From positions 62,001-126,000 of the forward strand of contig JANYCZ010000067.1 in NCBI GenBank assembly GCA_025360015.1: a DNA stretch of 64,000 bases, given 5' to 3'. The DNA comes from Verrucomicrobiota bacterium. Its GTDB lineage: Bacteria; Verrucomicrobiota; Verrucomicrobiia; Verrucomicrobiales; Verrucomicrobiaceae. Position 1 is the first letter of the stretch; each line of letters starts with the position of its first letter. Shown one piece after another: positions 8,009 to 16,890 of this stretch. Made by a program: the position numbers and the translations under genes. Below the pieces are notes generated by a model, which saw nothing but the letters and a program-made list of their open reading frames with translations, searched no databases and was not told where the DNA came from.

Positions 8009-9079
8009 TTATTTCCTCGGTGGCACCTCACCACCCTTCAGTCCTTCATAGCTGGACGGTTTGACCAGCGCATCATCCGGCACAAAGGAGGCATCGGTGT
8101 AGTCTTCGAAAATGACATCTTTTTGGATGACCCCGGCTTCCAGCGCCAGCACCTCGATCTCCTCAAAGTCCGCCTTCCGCAGCGCGAGGTTCGTGTACTT
8201 CACACGGTCCGGCGGCTTGCTCAGCACAAACTCCAGCAGGCGCGGGTGCTGGTTATAGTAGTTCTTCGCCACAAATTTCGCCGCATCCATGCGGTGGTCC
8301 ATCGACTGATCCAACCACTTGCCGCTGCTGGCGATGCCGTCCACCAGACGCTGTACCGTCTCCCGATCGTTCTTGATGAAATCCTCACGCACCGCCAGCA
8401 CGCAGGAGATGAAGTTCGGCCACACATCCTTGGTGAGCCACAGCACACGGCCGTATCCATCGATCTCAGTCTGGCCCATAAAAGGTTCGCCGCTTGAAAT
8501 GGCATCCACTGCCTTTGAGTACAGCGCCGCTGGCATGTCCGGCGGCGGCATCTCCACCAGTTCGATGTCCTTCACGGTCATGTGGGCCTGCTTCAGAGCA
8601 CGGAACACCAACAGGCGTTGGTTCGAATAGCGGTTCGGCACCGCGATGCGCTTCCCACGCAAATCCTCCATGCGGTAGATTTTGGAATCCTTGTGCACCA
8701 TCACCGCGCTGCCGTCACGATGGCCCAGGTAAACGATCTTGATCGGCACTCCCTGCTCGCGCAGCGCCATGGCCATCGGCGCCAAAATGAAGGTGGCGGG
8801 CGTGTAGCCGGACAGAAATGCCTCCTTCAGCTCCGGCCAGCCGCTGAACCGCACCGGCTCAAACGTGCTCTGCCCCTCGACCTGCTGATTGATGAAATCC
8901 GTCACCGGGCAGGTCAGATGGCACGTCACCGGCAGAAACCCGATGCGAAATTTATCCTCCGCCTTGGTCGTGCCGGCCACTTTGGGTGCAAACCATTTCA
9001 GGTTCAGCGAACCATGCATGGTCGTGATCAGCGCCAGCCAGAGCGCGCCGCAGAGGAATGTGGTGCCGAGAAGTTTCAC
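8009..9079 (-). CDS. ABC transporter substrate-binding protein (NMT1/SsuA/NrtA-like)
   Basis: 356 aa. An N-terminal hydrophobic segment (LLGTTFLCGALWLALITTM) can be a signal peptide or anchor. The mature protein starts with KFRIGFLPVTCHLTCPVTDF, the first strand of the NMT1/periplasmic-binding fold, followed by LRGKRIAVPNRYSNQRLLVFRAL. Two cysteines in CHLTC near the expected ligand pocket are unusual for SsuA/NrtA proteins and could bind a metal or form a disulfide. First gene of the three-gene importer operon. Ligand could be a sulfonate, nitrate or a pyrimidine/thiamine precursor; sequence alone does not decide. Confidence 0.9.
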   Translation of the reverse strand: MKLLGTTFLCGALWLALITTMHGSLNLKWFAPKVAGTTKAEDKFRIGFLPVTCHLTCPVTDFINQQVEGQSTFEPVRFSGWPELKEAFLSGYTPATFILAPMAMALREQGVPIKIVYLGHRDGSAVMVHKDSKIYRMEDLRGKRIAVPNRYSNQRLLVFRALKQAHMTVKDIELVEMPPPDMPAALYSKAVDAISSGEPFMGQTEIDGYGRVLWLTKDVWPNFISCVLAVREDFIKNDRETVQRLVDGIASSGKWLDQSMDHRMDAAKFVAKNYYNQHPRLLEFVLSKPPDRVKYTNLALRKADFEEIEVLALEAGVIQKDVIFEDYTDASFVPDDALVKPSSYEGLKGGEVPPRK

Positions 9080-9227
9080 GCTCCAATCAATGCCGCTTTT
9101 GATCCATGTCTAAAATACTCTCTCAGCATCGCTTCTATGCCGTTTCGCGATGGATCCCTTGTTTTGCAGAATGCTCAGAACAAAAACAAAACTTCCCGTT
9201 GCGACCGTCGTTTGATACAACCCAGCC

Positions 9228-10208
9228 ATGAACACGCTCCATACGCCTTCCGTCAACCGCCGCGACTTCCTCACCCGCAGCACCCAGGTCGCCGCTGCGG
9301 GCCTGCTTGGCTCCGCTTTCGGTGCCAGTCCCGCCGCCACTTCCGAAACCCTCGTCACGCAGCTCTACGGCAGCATGGACGAAGCCCAGCGCAAAACCCT
9401 CTGCTTTGCCTGGAGCGATCCCCGCCGCCTCAAGGTGGACAACAACTGGCACATCACCCCGCAGAAAATCCGCGACGTCCTCAAGCCCGACCAGCAGGAT
9501 CTCGTGCGCGAGATTTTCGACAAGCTCCACAGCGACGAGTACAAAGCCGAAGTCTGGCGTCAGTTTGACCAGGACAACAAAGGCGACGGCGGCTTCGGCA
9601 GCGCCTCCATCGCTCTCTTCGGCGCACCCGGCACCGATCAGTTCGAGTTCGTCCTCACCGGCCGCCACTGCACCCGCCGCTGCGATGGCGACAGCGAAAA
9701 AGGCGTCGCCTTCGGCGGCCCCATCTTCTACGGCCACGCCGCCCAGGGCTTCAATGAAAAGCCCGACCATCCCGGCAACGCCTACTGGTTCCAGGCCCAG
9801 CGCGCCAACGAAGTCTTCCAGGCCCTCGACGGCAAACAACGCGAGCTCGCCCTGCTGGGCGACTCCCGCGATGAAGACGGCAGCGACACCGTCAAGCTCA
9901 CCGGCAAAACCAAAGGCCTCGAAGGCATCCCCCTCACCGAACTCAGCGCCGACCAGAAAGACCTCGTCAAAAAAGTCATCGCCGACCTCCTCAAACCCTT
10001 CCGCCAGTCCGAACGCGAAGAATCCATGAAATACATCGAAGCCGGCGGCTACGACAACTTGCACATGGCCTTCTTCAAAAACCAGGACGTCGGCAAAGAC
10101 GGCATCTGGGACGTCTGGCAGATCGAAGGCCCCAACATGGTCTGGTATTTCCGCGGCGACCCCCACGTCCACTGCTGGGCCCACATCCGCGCCCCGCAGG
10201 CCGCGTGA
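9228..10208 (+). CDS. Tat-exported DUF3500 protein
   Basis: 326 aa. The N-terminus has a twin-arginine signal (NRRDFLTRS then a hydrophobic AAAGLLGSAFGAS). The mature part has the DUF3500 features: repeated single histidines (NNWHITP, GRHCTRRC, FYGHAAQG, YDNLHMAFF) and the closing VWYFRGDPHVHCWAHIR, which suggests a metal site. The family is uncharacterised; some members sit with oxidoreductases. It is divergent from the ABC importer operon (gap 148 bp). A short perfect hairpin follows its stop. Confidence 0.85.
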   Translation: MNTLHTPSVNRRDFLTRSTQVAAAGLLGSAFGASPAATSETLVTQLYGSMDEAQRKTLCFAWSDPRRLKVDNNWHITPQKIRDVLKPDQQDLVREIFDKLHSDEYKAEVWRQFDQDNKGDGGFGSASIALFGAPGTDQFEFVLTGRHCTRRCDGDSEKGVAFGGPIFYGHAAQGFNEKPDHPGNAYWFQAQRANEVFQALDGKQRELALLGDSRDEDGSDTVKLTGKTKGLEGIPLTELSADQKDLVKKVIADLLKPFRQSEREESMKYIEAGGYDNLHMAFFKNQDVGKDGIWDVWQIEGPNMVWYFRGDPHVHCWAHIRAPQAA

Positions 10209-10219
10209 TTTTCGGTCCT

Positions 10220-10236
10220 GAAGGCCAACGGCCTTC
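10220..10236. terminator. Hairpin after the DUF3500 gene
   Basis: A perfect 7-bp stem (GAAGGCC / GGCCTTC) with a 3-nt loop starts 12 bp after the stop codon. No T-run follows, so it is a possible Rho-independent terminator or the end of a dispersed repeat. The rest of the 10209-10431 gap (CCCAGGGATGCCGAG..., CCCTGAAGGGGTTCCGTCC) resembles repeat-type intergenic sequence seen in planctomycete and verrucomicrobial genomes; no gene was found in it. Confidence 0.4.
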
Positions 10237-10431
10237 CGTATTTCAGCCCAGGGATGCCGAGCCTTGGCGAGCGCTTCCCTGGGTCGTCCCAAAATTCCCT
10301 TCCTTCCCAAGGTCGAACCCTGAAGGGGTTCCGTCCATCGCCGCCACATTTTACAGCCCCGCGCTACAGTTCACCCGCGAGGAATAACCGGTTTGCATCA
10401 TCATGCATGACCGTCATAATCACGTGCACCC

Positions 10432-11376
10432 ATGCTGACCTCCCTCGAGATCGAAAACTTCAAATGCTTCCGCCAGCTGAAAATCAATCCGCTGGCCAAG
10501 GTCAATTTGTTTGTTGGCACCAGCAACTCAGGTAAAACGGCGGTTATTGAGGCAGTGTCAATGCTGCCGCAGTCCGAAGGTTTTAAACTGCCCACATTTC
10601 GAGATAGCCAATCAAGTGGGTCAGGATTAGAGAACATCCGTTGGCTTTTTCATGATCTCCGAGATGAAACACCTATACTGATTTCGGGTTACCGTCAAGA
10701 TGGACCGCAGATCGTCCAAATTGCCCCCCCTAAAGTAGGACAGCCTATTGCAACAAGGATGACATCACTGGCCGGCAGAAAAGAGGTTCGCTGGCATCCG
10801 CCTCAAGGTTGGATGAAGCGTATTCGTTCTGTGAACACTGATAAACGTCCTGCAACTGATCTTGCAAAAGACTTCGATGCTTGGACTCGACGCACAGAAA
10901 ATGAGGATCGCTTTGTTGAATTTTTAAAGGGAGTTGAGCCTCGGTTGAAACGCCTGCGCCCATTCGAAATAGATGGTCGGCGTGTTTTATATGCCGATAT
11001 TGGGCTGCCAGAACGCATACCTCTCCCTTTTCTCGGAGAAGGGTTCAATCGCCTCGTGCAGATTTATGGTGAGATCATCGGTGAAGAGGCTGATGTTTTG
11101 CTAATCGACGAAATCGAAAACGGCCTGCACTGGAGTGCTCTGCCTCAAATTTGGAAGGGCATCCGCGAGGCAGTGAACAAGGAAGAACTTCAGATTTTCG
11201 CCACAACACACTCATTGGAGTCCATTGCTGCCGCCGTTGAAGTCTTTAAGGGCGAGCCCAAGAACGATCTGGCCGTCCATCGACTGGAACGTATGGAGAA
11301 CGGAGACATCCATTGTGTCACGATGAACGAAGACGAACTGGAGCGCATGCTGGAACGCGACTGGGAGGTGCGCTGA
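10432..11376 (+). CDS. AAA family ATPase (OLD/RecF-like), probable defence ATPase
   Basis: 314 aa ATPase of the SMC/RecF/OLD type. Strand one is MLTSLEIENFKCFRQLKI, Walker A is GTSNSGKTA (29-37), Walker B is DVLLIDEIENGLH (221-233) and the H-loop is ATTHS (257-261). Asp-Glu and a following Glu-Asn-Gly-Leu-His are typical of AAA_15/AAA_21 ATPases. The central insert is short, with no nuclease domain, so the effector must be a separate protein. The next gene starts within its stop codon (TGATG, 11374-11378), so the pair is coupled. Base composition is clearly more AT-rich and less codon-biased than the flanking SDR and aldolase genes, suggesting horizontal acquisition. Confidence 0.88.
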   Translation: MLTSLEIENFKCFRQLKINPLAKVNLFVGTSNSGKTAVIEAVSMLPQSEGFKLPTFRDSQSSGSGLENIRWLFHDLRDETPILISGYRQDGPQIVQIAPPKVGQPIATRMTSLAGRKEVRWHPPQGWMKRIRSVNTDKRPATDLAKDFDAWTRRTENEDRFVEFLKGVEPRLKRLRPFEIDGRRVLYADIGLPERIPLPFLGEGFNRLVQIYGEIIGEEADVLLIDEIENGLHWSALPQIWKGIREAVNKEELQIFATTHSLESIAAAVEVFKGEPKNDLAVHRLERMENGDIHCVTMNEDELERMLERDWEVR

Positions 11377-12026
11377 TGTCCGCGAACCGTAAACCATTGA
11401 CCATCTCAAAACCCGGCCTTTTGCTATGCGAAGGCGAAGATGAGGTGAAATTTTTCAACGCGTGGTTTTCCGAACTCAACATCACCGCTGTCCAGGTCAT
11501 TGCGTACGAAGGAAAAGCAAGACTGGGGACGTTCCTGGCCGATGTCGTAAAACTGAAAGGCTTTACCCTCGTTACCCGTGCGGCCATCATTCGTGATGCT
11601 GACGAAGACGCTTCAGGAGCCTTACAAAGTGTCGAGCACGCTTTAACTCATGCTCCTGAGGACTTACGGCATCTCAGTCCGAAGATTTACGTTCTGCCCG
11701 GTGACGGAAAACCTGGTGCACTGGAATCGCTTTGGCTGGCTTCGCTGAAAGGAACTCCAATAGAGGCATGTGTTGAGGATTTCTTTCGCTGTGCCGAGAA
11801 CAAAGGATGGAGGCCATCAGACATTTTCGCCAAAAATGACAAAGCGCGTGCTCAGCTTTGGATCGCCACGAAAGAAGTGCCGAACGAGCGCTTCGGCCTC
11901 GCTGCCTGGCATGGAAGAAAAGATACGGATAAGCCTTGGATGCAGGAAAAATGGGTGAATTTCGATCACACATGTTTTTCACAATTGAAGTCGTTCCTGA
12001 TCAGCACGTTCGCTTCGCCGGGCTGA
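11376..12026 (+). CDS. DUF3226/DUF4435-like TOPRIM-fold protein paired with the AAA ATPase
   Basis: 216 aa from the ATG inside TGATG at 11376. It has the marks of a TOPRIM-like metal site: an N-terminal strand ending in acid (LLLCEGEDEVKFF, Glu19) and, after about 55 residues, a strand ending DADED (74-78, IIRDADED). The C-terminal half is helical. In OLD nucleases the ATPase and TOPRIM nuclease are one protein; in class 4 / PARIS systems (AriA/AriB) they are split into an ATPase and a DUF4435 TOPRIM protein, the arrangement seen here. Probable role: the effector released or activated by the upstream ATPase. Whether it is DUF3226 or DUF4435 needs a profile search. Confidence 0.75.
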   Translation: MSANRKPLTISKPGLLLCEGEDEVKFFNAWFSELNITAVQVIAYEGKARLGTFLADVVKLKGFTLVTRAAIIRDADEDASGALQSVEHALTHAPEDLRHLSPKIYVLPGDGKPGALESLWLASLKGTPIEACVEDFFRCAENKGWRPSDIFAKNDKARAQLWIATKEVPNERFGLAAWHGRKDTDKPWMQEKWVNFDHTCFSQLKSFLISTFASPG

Positions 12027-12123
12027 CTTCTACAGGTAGGTACATCATTGATAATTTCAGGTTTACTCTCTGGGTAAGCTCGAAGTGGGTGCAAGACTCC
12101 CCTCCCCCCACCGATCTCTTTCC

Positions 12124-12903
12124 ATGCCCATCCTCGACCGCTTCAATCTCACCAACCGCCGCGCCCTCATCACCGGCGGCTCACGCGGCCTCGGCCTGGA
12201 AATGGCGCGTGCCCTCGGCGAAGCAGGCGCAGAAATCATCATCGCCGGCTCAGACGAAACCCACCTGCAAAACGCCCTCACCACACTGGGCGCCCAAGGT
12301 CTGCACGTCACCACCATCCAGGCCGACCTCTCCCAGCCCTCAGAAGCCGAACGTCTCTGCGACACCCTCCTGCGCGATCACCCGCCCATCGACATCCTCA
12401 TCAACAACGTCGGTGGCCGCCGCATCAACACGCCCACCGAAGACCTCGCCCTCGAAGACTGGCAGCGCATTCTCGACCTCAATCTCACCCAGTCCTTCAT
12501 CCTCACCAAGCGCATCGGCGGCGCGATGATTCCTCGCCGCTGGGGCCGCATTATCAACATCGCCTCCATCAACGCCCTCTGGCCCGGCAAGGCCATGCGT
12601 GGCCGCAGCTACGAAGCCTCCAAAGGCGCTCTGACCATGTTCACCAAAGCCGTCGCCTCCGACTGGGCCACCCACGGCATCACCGTCAACGCCATCGCCC
12701 CCGGCCCCTTCCTCACCGACGCCAACAAACGCTGGATCGGCGAGCGCCCGGAGTTCGAAGGCGAAGTGTCTACCAGCATCCCCATGGGCCGCTGGGGCAG
12801 TCCCGAAGAGATCGGCCCCCTCGCCCTCTACCTCGCCAGCGACGCCAGCAGCTACATGACCGGCAGCCTCCTCGTCATCGACGGCGGCAAGCTCCTCTGG
12901 TAA
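12124..12903 (+). CDS. SDR-family NAD(P) oxidoreductase
   Basis: 259 aa classical SDR similar to gluconate 5-dehydrogenase/FabG types. The cofactor motif TGGSRGLG lies at residues 15-22; the usual NNAG is NNVGG; the catalytic Ser (NIASIN), Tyr and Lys (RSYEASKGAL) are present, as is the closing YMTGSLLVIDGGKLLW. The start at 12124 was chosen over a 13-codon longer frame because the domain begins right there. It heads a run of four + strand carbohydrate-type enzymes, so it probably oxidises a sugar or sugar acid, followed by the aldolase at 13200. Confidence 0.9.
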   Translation: MPILDRFNLTNRRALITGGSRGLGLEMARALGEAGAEIIIAGSDETHLQNALTTLGAQGLHVTTIQADLSQPSEAERLCDTLLRDHPPIDILINNVGGRRINTPTEDLALEDWQRILDLNLTQSFILTKRIGGAMIPRRWGRIINIASINALWPGKAMRGRSYEASKGALTMFTKAVASDWATHGITVNAIAPGPFLTDANKRWIGERPEFEGEVSTSIPMGRWGSPEEIGPLALYLASDASSYMTGSLLVIDGGKLLW

Positions 12904-13199
12904 TGATTTGGATTCTGATTCGCGGTCATTCCTCAACATTCAACAAGCCCTGCGCAAAACCCACACGCTGAAAAATCTTCCGTTTATTCCGTGTCTTCCG
13001 TAGGCAGTCCAATCTGGAATCTCTGCGGTGCAAAACCAGCCCTCTCTTGCAGCAGATGGAGCACCCAAATCCCCCAGAAATCCCACCTCTGAAATTTTTC
13101 TACCCTTTTCCCTTCTTTCGGCCATCCCCTTCCGGTCGTTTCTTTCGGTCTTCTTGCGCCTTTTCGCGGCCATCCACTTTCCCTCACCTCTCCTTGGAC
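12904..13199. other. Intergenic region, no gene seen
   Basis: About 296 bp between the SDR and the DHDPS-family gene. It contains pyrimidine-rich sequence (CTTTCGG...CTTTTCGCGG) and a segment (TTCCGTGTCTTCCGTAGGCAGTCC) that looks like repeat-type spacer. Frames crossing it have no domain and poor codon use. The aldolase promoter should be here but no convincing -35/-10 pair was found. Confidence 0.4.
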
Positions 13200-14111
13200 A
13201 TGCCCCCCTCCACCCACTCGCTCCACGGCGTCCTCCCCGTCTTCCAGACCCCCTGGCACGAAGACGAAACCCTCGACCTCGACACCCTCGAACGCGAGAT
13301 CGCCTGGCTCTACGACTGCGGCGCGCACGGCATCGTCATGGCCATGGTGTCCGAAGTCCTGCGCCTCGACACCGACGAACGCGAACAACTCGCCACCGCC
13401 GCCTGCAAGTTCGGCAAATCACGCGGTGCCGTCATCATCAGCGTTGGCGCAGAATCCTCCAAGATAGCCGAACGTTACGCGAAACACGCCGAAAGCATCG
13501 GTGCCGATGCCGTCATGGCCATTCCCCCCGTGTCCATCGGCATCGGCGAAAGCGAACTCCTCGCCTACTACACGCGCATCATCCACGCCATCCAGATCCC
13601 CGTCATCGTACAGGACGCCAGCGGCTACGTCGGCAAGCCCATGCCCATCGCCATGCAGGCCAAGCTGCTCACCGAGTTCGGCCCCGAGCGCGTGCAGTAC
13701 AAACCCGAAGCCTCCCCCATCGGCCCCAAGCTCTCCGAACTCCGCGATGCCACCCAAGGCCGCGCCCGCATCTTCGAAGGCACCGGCGGCATCGCCCTCG
13801 TGGACTCCTTCAAGCGCGGTGTCGTCGGCACCATGCCCGGCGCAGACCTCATTCGCGGCCTCGTCCCCCTTTGGAACGCTCTACAATCTGGCGACACCGA
13901 AAAAGCCGATCGCATCCACGGCCCCCTCTCCGCACTCATTTCCATGCAGACCAGCCTCGATGGCTTCCTCGCCGTCGAAAAGCACCTCCTTGTCCGCCAG
14001 GGCATCTTCAAAAATACCCTCATTCGCGGCCCCGTGGGCTTCACACTCGATGAAGAAACAAAATACGAAGCCGAGCGTCAGTTCGACCGCATGCTCGCCG
14101 CAGCCCTTTGA
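13200..14111 (+). CDS. Dihydrodipicolinate synthase family aldolase/lyase
   Basis: 303 aa, normal length for the DHDPS/N-acetylneuraminate lyase family of (beta/alpha)8 class I aldolases. The start was set at ATG 13200 because the family opening (LHGVLPVFQTPWHEDETLDLDTLEREI) begins just after it. The Schiff-base lysine is probably Lys168 in VQYKPEA. The usual GGT.E and YN.P motifs are replaced by VMAMVSE and QDASGYV, so it is not DapA; a sugar-acid lyase such as a keto-deoxy-sugar acid aldolase is more likely. It lies between the SDR and amidohydrolase genes (9 bp gap to the latter), consistent with a catabolic operon. Confidence 0.88.
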   Translation: MPPSTHSLHGVLPVFQTPWHEDETLDLDTLEREIAWLYDCGAHGIVMAMVSEVLRLDTDEREQLATAACKFGKSRGAVIISVGAESSKIAERYAKHAESIGADAVMAIPPVSIGIGESELLAYYTRIIHAIQIPVIVQDASGYVGKPMPIAMQAKLLTEFGPERVQYKPEASPIGPKLSELRDATQGRARIFEGTGGIALVDSFKRGVVGTMPGADLIRGLVPLWNALQSGDTEKADRIHGPLSALISMQTSLDGFLAVEKHLLVRQGIFKNTLIRGPVGFTLDEETKYEAERQFDRMLAAAL

Positions 14112-14120
14112 TTTGTACCC

Positions 14121-14966
14121 ATGATCATCGACGTCCACTCCCACGCCTGGAACTTCCCCACCGACTTCTCAGACGATTTCATCCTCCAAGCTGGTCGTGC
14201 ACGCCCCGGCGTAAAGGTGGACATCAGCGCAACCTACGAGGCCTACCGCGCCACCGCACCCGCAGACACCCGCACCATCGTCTTCGGCGGCAAAGCCAGA
14301 CTCAGCGGCCTCTGGGTCAATGACCAGACAATTGCAGACTACGTGGCGCATGATCCCGCAAGGCTGATCGGCTTCCTGTCCCTCGATCCCACCCAGGAAA
14401 GCTGGCAGCGCGAGATGCAAATCGGCCACCAAGAACTCGGCCTGCGCGGTATCAAGCTCATGCCCATGTACGCCGGCTTCAGCCCCGATGACCCGCAGCT
14501 CGAACCCCTCTGGCAATACGCTGAAAAACACGGCCTGCCCGTCCTGCTGCACACCGGCACCACCTTCATCGCCCAGGCACCGCTGGCCTTCACCCTGCCA
14601 CGCCTCATCGAACCCGTGGCTCTCAAACATCCCGGCGTAAAGATCATCCTCGCCCACCTCGGCCATCCCTACGAAGGCGAATGCCTCGTCACCATCCGCA
14701 AGCACGACAACGTCTTCGCGGACGTCAGCGCCCTCCATTACCGTCCCTGGCAGCTCTACAACTCCCTCATGCTCGCCCAGGAATACGGCGTCTGGCACAA
14801 GCTCCTCTTCGGCACCGACTTCCCCTTCACCACCGTCAACGCCTCCATCGACGGCATCCGCCAGCTCAACAACATGCTCGAAGGCACCCAGCTCCCACGC
14901 CTCGATCTGGCCCAAATCGAAGCCATGATCCACCGCGACAGTTTAACACTGCTCGGCTTGCAATGA
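14121..14966 (+). CDS. Amidohydrolase-family metal-dependent hydrolase
   Basis: 281 aa amidohydrolase_2 type TIM barrel. Metal ligands follow the family pattern: the opening MIIDVHSHAW gives HxH (His6, His8), LLHTGTTF and ILAHLGHPY carry the later histidines, and LFGTDFPF the final aspartate. Relatives include ACMSD-like decarboxylases and lactonases. It starts 9 bp after the aldolase stop, so the two are co-transcribed. In a sugar-acid pathway a lactonase or decarboxylase role would fit, but the substrate is not known. It is convergent with the AraC gene, with 1 bp between the stops. Confidence 0.9.
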   Translation: MIIDVHSHAWNFPTDFSDDFILQAGRARPGVKVDISATYEAYRATAPADTRTIVFGGKARLSGLWVNDQTIADYVAHDPARLIGFLSLDPTQESWQREMQIGHQELGLRGIKLMPMYAGFSPDDPQLEPLWQYAEKHGLPVLLHTGTTFIAQAPLAFTLPRLIEPVALKHPGVKIILAHLGHPYEGECLVTIRKHDNVFADVSALHYRPWQLYNSLMLAQEYGVWHKLLFGTDFPFTTVNASIDGIRQLNNMLEGTQLPRLDLAQIEAMIHRDSLTLLGLQ

Positions 14967-14967
14967 A

Positions 14968-15798
14968 TCAACCCCAGCTCTCATCACGATACGTCGCCGG
15001 TGACGTGTTCCGGTACTGGCGCAGCATGCGGCTGAAATAGTACCGGTTCGTCAGACCACACTGCTCGGAGATGGTTTCGATGCTCTCCTTCGTATGCCGC
15101 AGTTTGCGGCAGGCTTCATCCAGCCGGTAATCCAGCAGCACGCGCATCGGCGGCTGCTGCAGTTCCTGCTGAAAAAGATGGTTCAGATTTCGCAGGCTCA
15201 GTCCCGCATGCTTGGCCACCTGCTCCGCAGTCAGCTTGAGCCCGTGGTGCTGGTGCATGAACTCCATCGCCCGCAGCACCCGCGCATCCAGGTGCTGCTT
15301 CTCCCACACGCTCTCAGGCAGGCATTCCACCGCAGCAATGACGAGCTGGATCGTGGGCCACGGAAACCTCACTGCCACCTTCTCCTGGCTCATTTTGATC
15401 AGCCCCGGGATCAAACTTTGCATCAGCGCAGTGGTGGGAAAACGGTGGATCCCCGGCGCCGCACGATCCGCCAGCGGACCCAGATTGAAATGAGCGTACC
15501 ACTTGCTAAACGGCCGGCTCGTCGTGGTGCTGAAAGTCGTGTGTGGCGGAATCAGATACATGAAGCCCGGCTCCAGCAGCGTCTTCTCCCCCTCGATTTC
15601 CACCACCCCTCCCGCACTCACCGGCCAGTACAATCGCCAGTACGGATCATTCAGCCGCCTCAGCTCCCACTGCTGCAGTTCGATCTTGCGCGTGGTCAGG
15701 ATGTCCACCGTCACCCCCGGCAGCGCCACAGTTCGCTGCCCCTGCACGCGATGCGCGGAGCCGGCGGGCACAAGACTGAGTATGCTGTCCTTTTTCAT
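14968..15798 (-). CDS. AraC family transcriptional regulator
   Basis: 276 aa from ATG 15798; the frame extends further upstream but that part is not regulator-like. The N-terminal half is a cupin-type sensor (LPGVTVDILTTRKIELQQW, PGFMYLIPPHTTF). The C-terminal half holds the two helix-turn-helix motifs of AraC proteins: LTAEQVAKHAGLSLRNLNHLFQ and IETISEQCGLTNRYYFSRMLRQY. It is divergent from the lsrF-type gene, sharing a 100-bp promoter gap, so it most likely controls lsrF-dhaL and perhaps the SDR-aldolase-amidohydrolase genes in response to a sugar. Confidence 0.92.
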   Translation of the reverse strand: MKKDSILSLVPAGSAHRVQGQRTVALPGVTVDILTTRKIELQQWELRRLNDPYWRLYWPVSAGGVVEIEGEKTLLEPGFMYLIPPHTTFSTTTSRPFSKWYAHFNLGPLADRAAPGIHRFPTTALMQSLIPGLIKMSQEKVAVRFPWPTIQLVIAAVECLPESVWEKQHLDARVLRAMEFMHQHHGLKLTAEQVAKHAGLSLRNLNHLFQQELQQPPMRVLLDYRLDEACRKLRHTKESIETISEQCGLTNRYYFSRMLRQYRNTSPATYRDESWG

Positions 15799-15898
15799 GA
15801 CTATTGCGAAATCCGACACAAATCTGGCGAGCCCGTCCATGGACGGCAAGCCTGGAGTGCTTATGGATTTCACTCCACCAAAACCCAACACACCCACC

Positions 15899-16867
15899 AT
15901 GGCCGACATCCAAACCAGCGCAGCAGACAAGAAGGAAAAGGAATTCTTCACCGACGTGCCTCAAGAAGCACCCGGCTTCTTCCTCAAAGGCTGCCACCAG
16001 TACGACTGGGGCCTCAAAAACCGCCTCGCCAAGGTCTTCAACCCCAAGGACGGCCGCACCGTCATGCTCGCCTTTGACCACGGCTACTTCCAAGGCCCTA
16101 CCACCGGCCTGGAGCGCGTGGACCAGACCATCCTCCCCCTCGCCCCCTACGCAGACTGCCTCATGCTCACCCGCGGCATCCAGCGCTCCGTCATCCCTGC
16201 CTCCACCACCAAGGCCATCGCCCTGCGCGCCTCCGGCGGCACCTCGATGATCAGCCCCATGGAAGAATGGGAAGGCGAGATCGACGGCAAGAAGGCCAAG
16301 TTTGCCCGCCCCGGCTTTGAGCCCCTCTCCAACGAAAGCACAGCGCTCAACATCGAAGAAGCCATCCGCCTGAACGCCAGCATTCTAGCCGTGCAGGTCT
16401 TCATCGGCAGCGCCTACGAGCGCCAGTCCCTCAAAAATCTCACCGACCTTGTCGATGCCGCCAGCCGCTACGGCATCGCCGTCATGGGCGTGACCGCCGT
16501 AGGCCGTGCGATGGCCCGCACGCCGCAGTATTTCCGCTTGGCCACCCGCATCATGGCGGAACTCGGCGCAAACGTGGTGAAGTGCTACTACACCGACACC
16601 GAATTCGACACCGTCACAAGCTGCTGCCCGGTGCCAATCGTGATCGCCGGTGGTAAGAAGCTGCCCGAACTCGACGCGCTGAAGATGTGCGCCAACGCCA
16701 TCAAGCAGGGAGCCAGCGGCGTGGACATGGGCCGCAACATCTTCCAGAGCGACGCTCCTATCTCAATGATGCAGGCCGTCCAAGGCGTCGTCCACGGCGG
16801 TCTGAATGCGAACAAGGCTTTCGAAATGTACAACGACCTCAAGAAGAAGGAGCTGCGAAAGAAGTAG
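15899..16867 (+). CDS. lsrF: LsrF-type class I aldolase/thiolase
   Basis: 322 aa; E. coli LsrF is about 290 aa. The sequence matches the DeoC/FbaB/LacD aldolase superfamily branch of LsrF: VMLAFDHGYFQGPTTGLE near residue 56, YTDTEF followed by CCPVPIVIAGGKKLPE at the catalytic lysine strand, and GASGVDMGRNIFQS in the phosphate-binding region. LsrF cleaves 3-hydroxy-5-phosphonooxypentane-2,4-dione in AI-2 breakdown, but no lsrACDBKG genes are nearby, so here it more likely acts on another phosphorylated ketose. The kinase subunit downstream could supply that phosphate. Extra N-terminal 30 residues are charged and may be a non-conserved tail. Confidence 0.88.
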   Translation: MADIQTSAADKKEKEFFTDVPQEAPGFFLKGCHQYDWGLKNRLAKVFNPKDGRTVMLAFDHGYFQGPTTGLERVDQTILPLAPYADCLMLTRGIQRSVIPASTTKAIALRASGGTSMISPMEEWEGEIDGKKAKFARPGFEPLSNESTALNIEEAIRLNASILAVQVFIGSAYERQSLKNLTDLVDAASRYGIAVMGVTAVGRAMARTPQYFRLATRIMAELGANVVKCYYTDTEFDTVTSCCPVPIVIAGGKKLPELDALKMCANAIKQGASGVDMGRNIFQSDAPISMMQAVQGVVHGGLNANKAFEMYNDLKKKELRKK

Positions 16868-16890
16868 CAGCTACTTTCAGCATTCCACAA

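Noticed and set aside
9135-10349. 404-aa minus-strand frame over the DUF3500 gene
   Set aside because: Antisense shadow of a GC-rich gene; its composition (FG/EG/AD repeats) mirrors the opposite codons and no motif is seen.
15859-15898. Upstream start for the LsrF-type protein
   Set aside because: The frame is open for 130 codons upstream, but that part overlaps the AraC gene and has no similarity pattern; the ATG at 15899 gives the family-sized protein.
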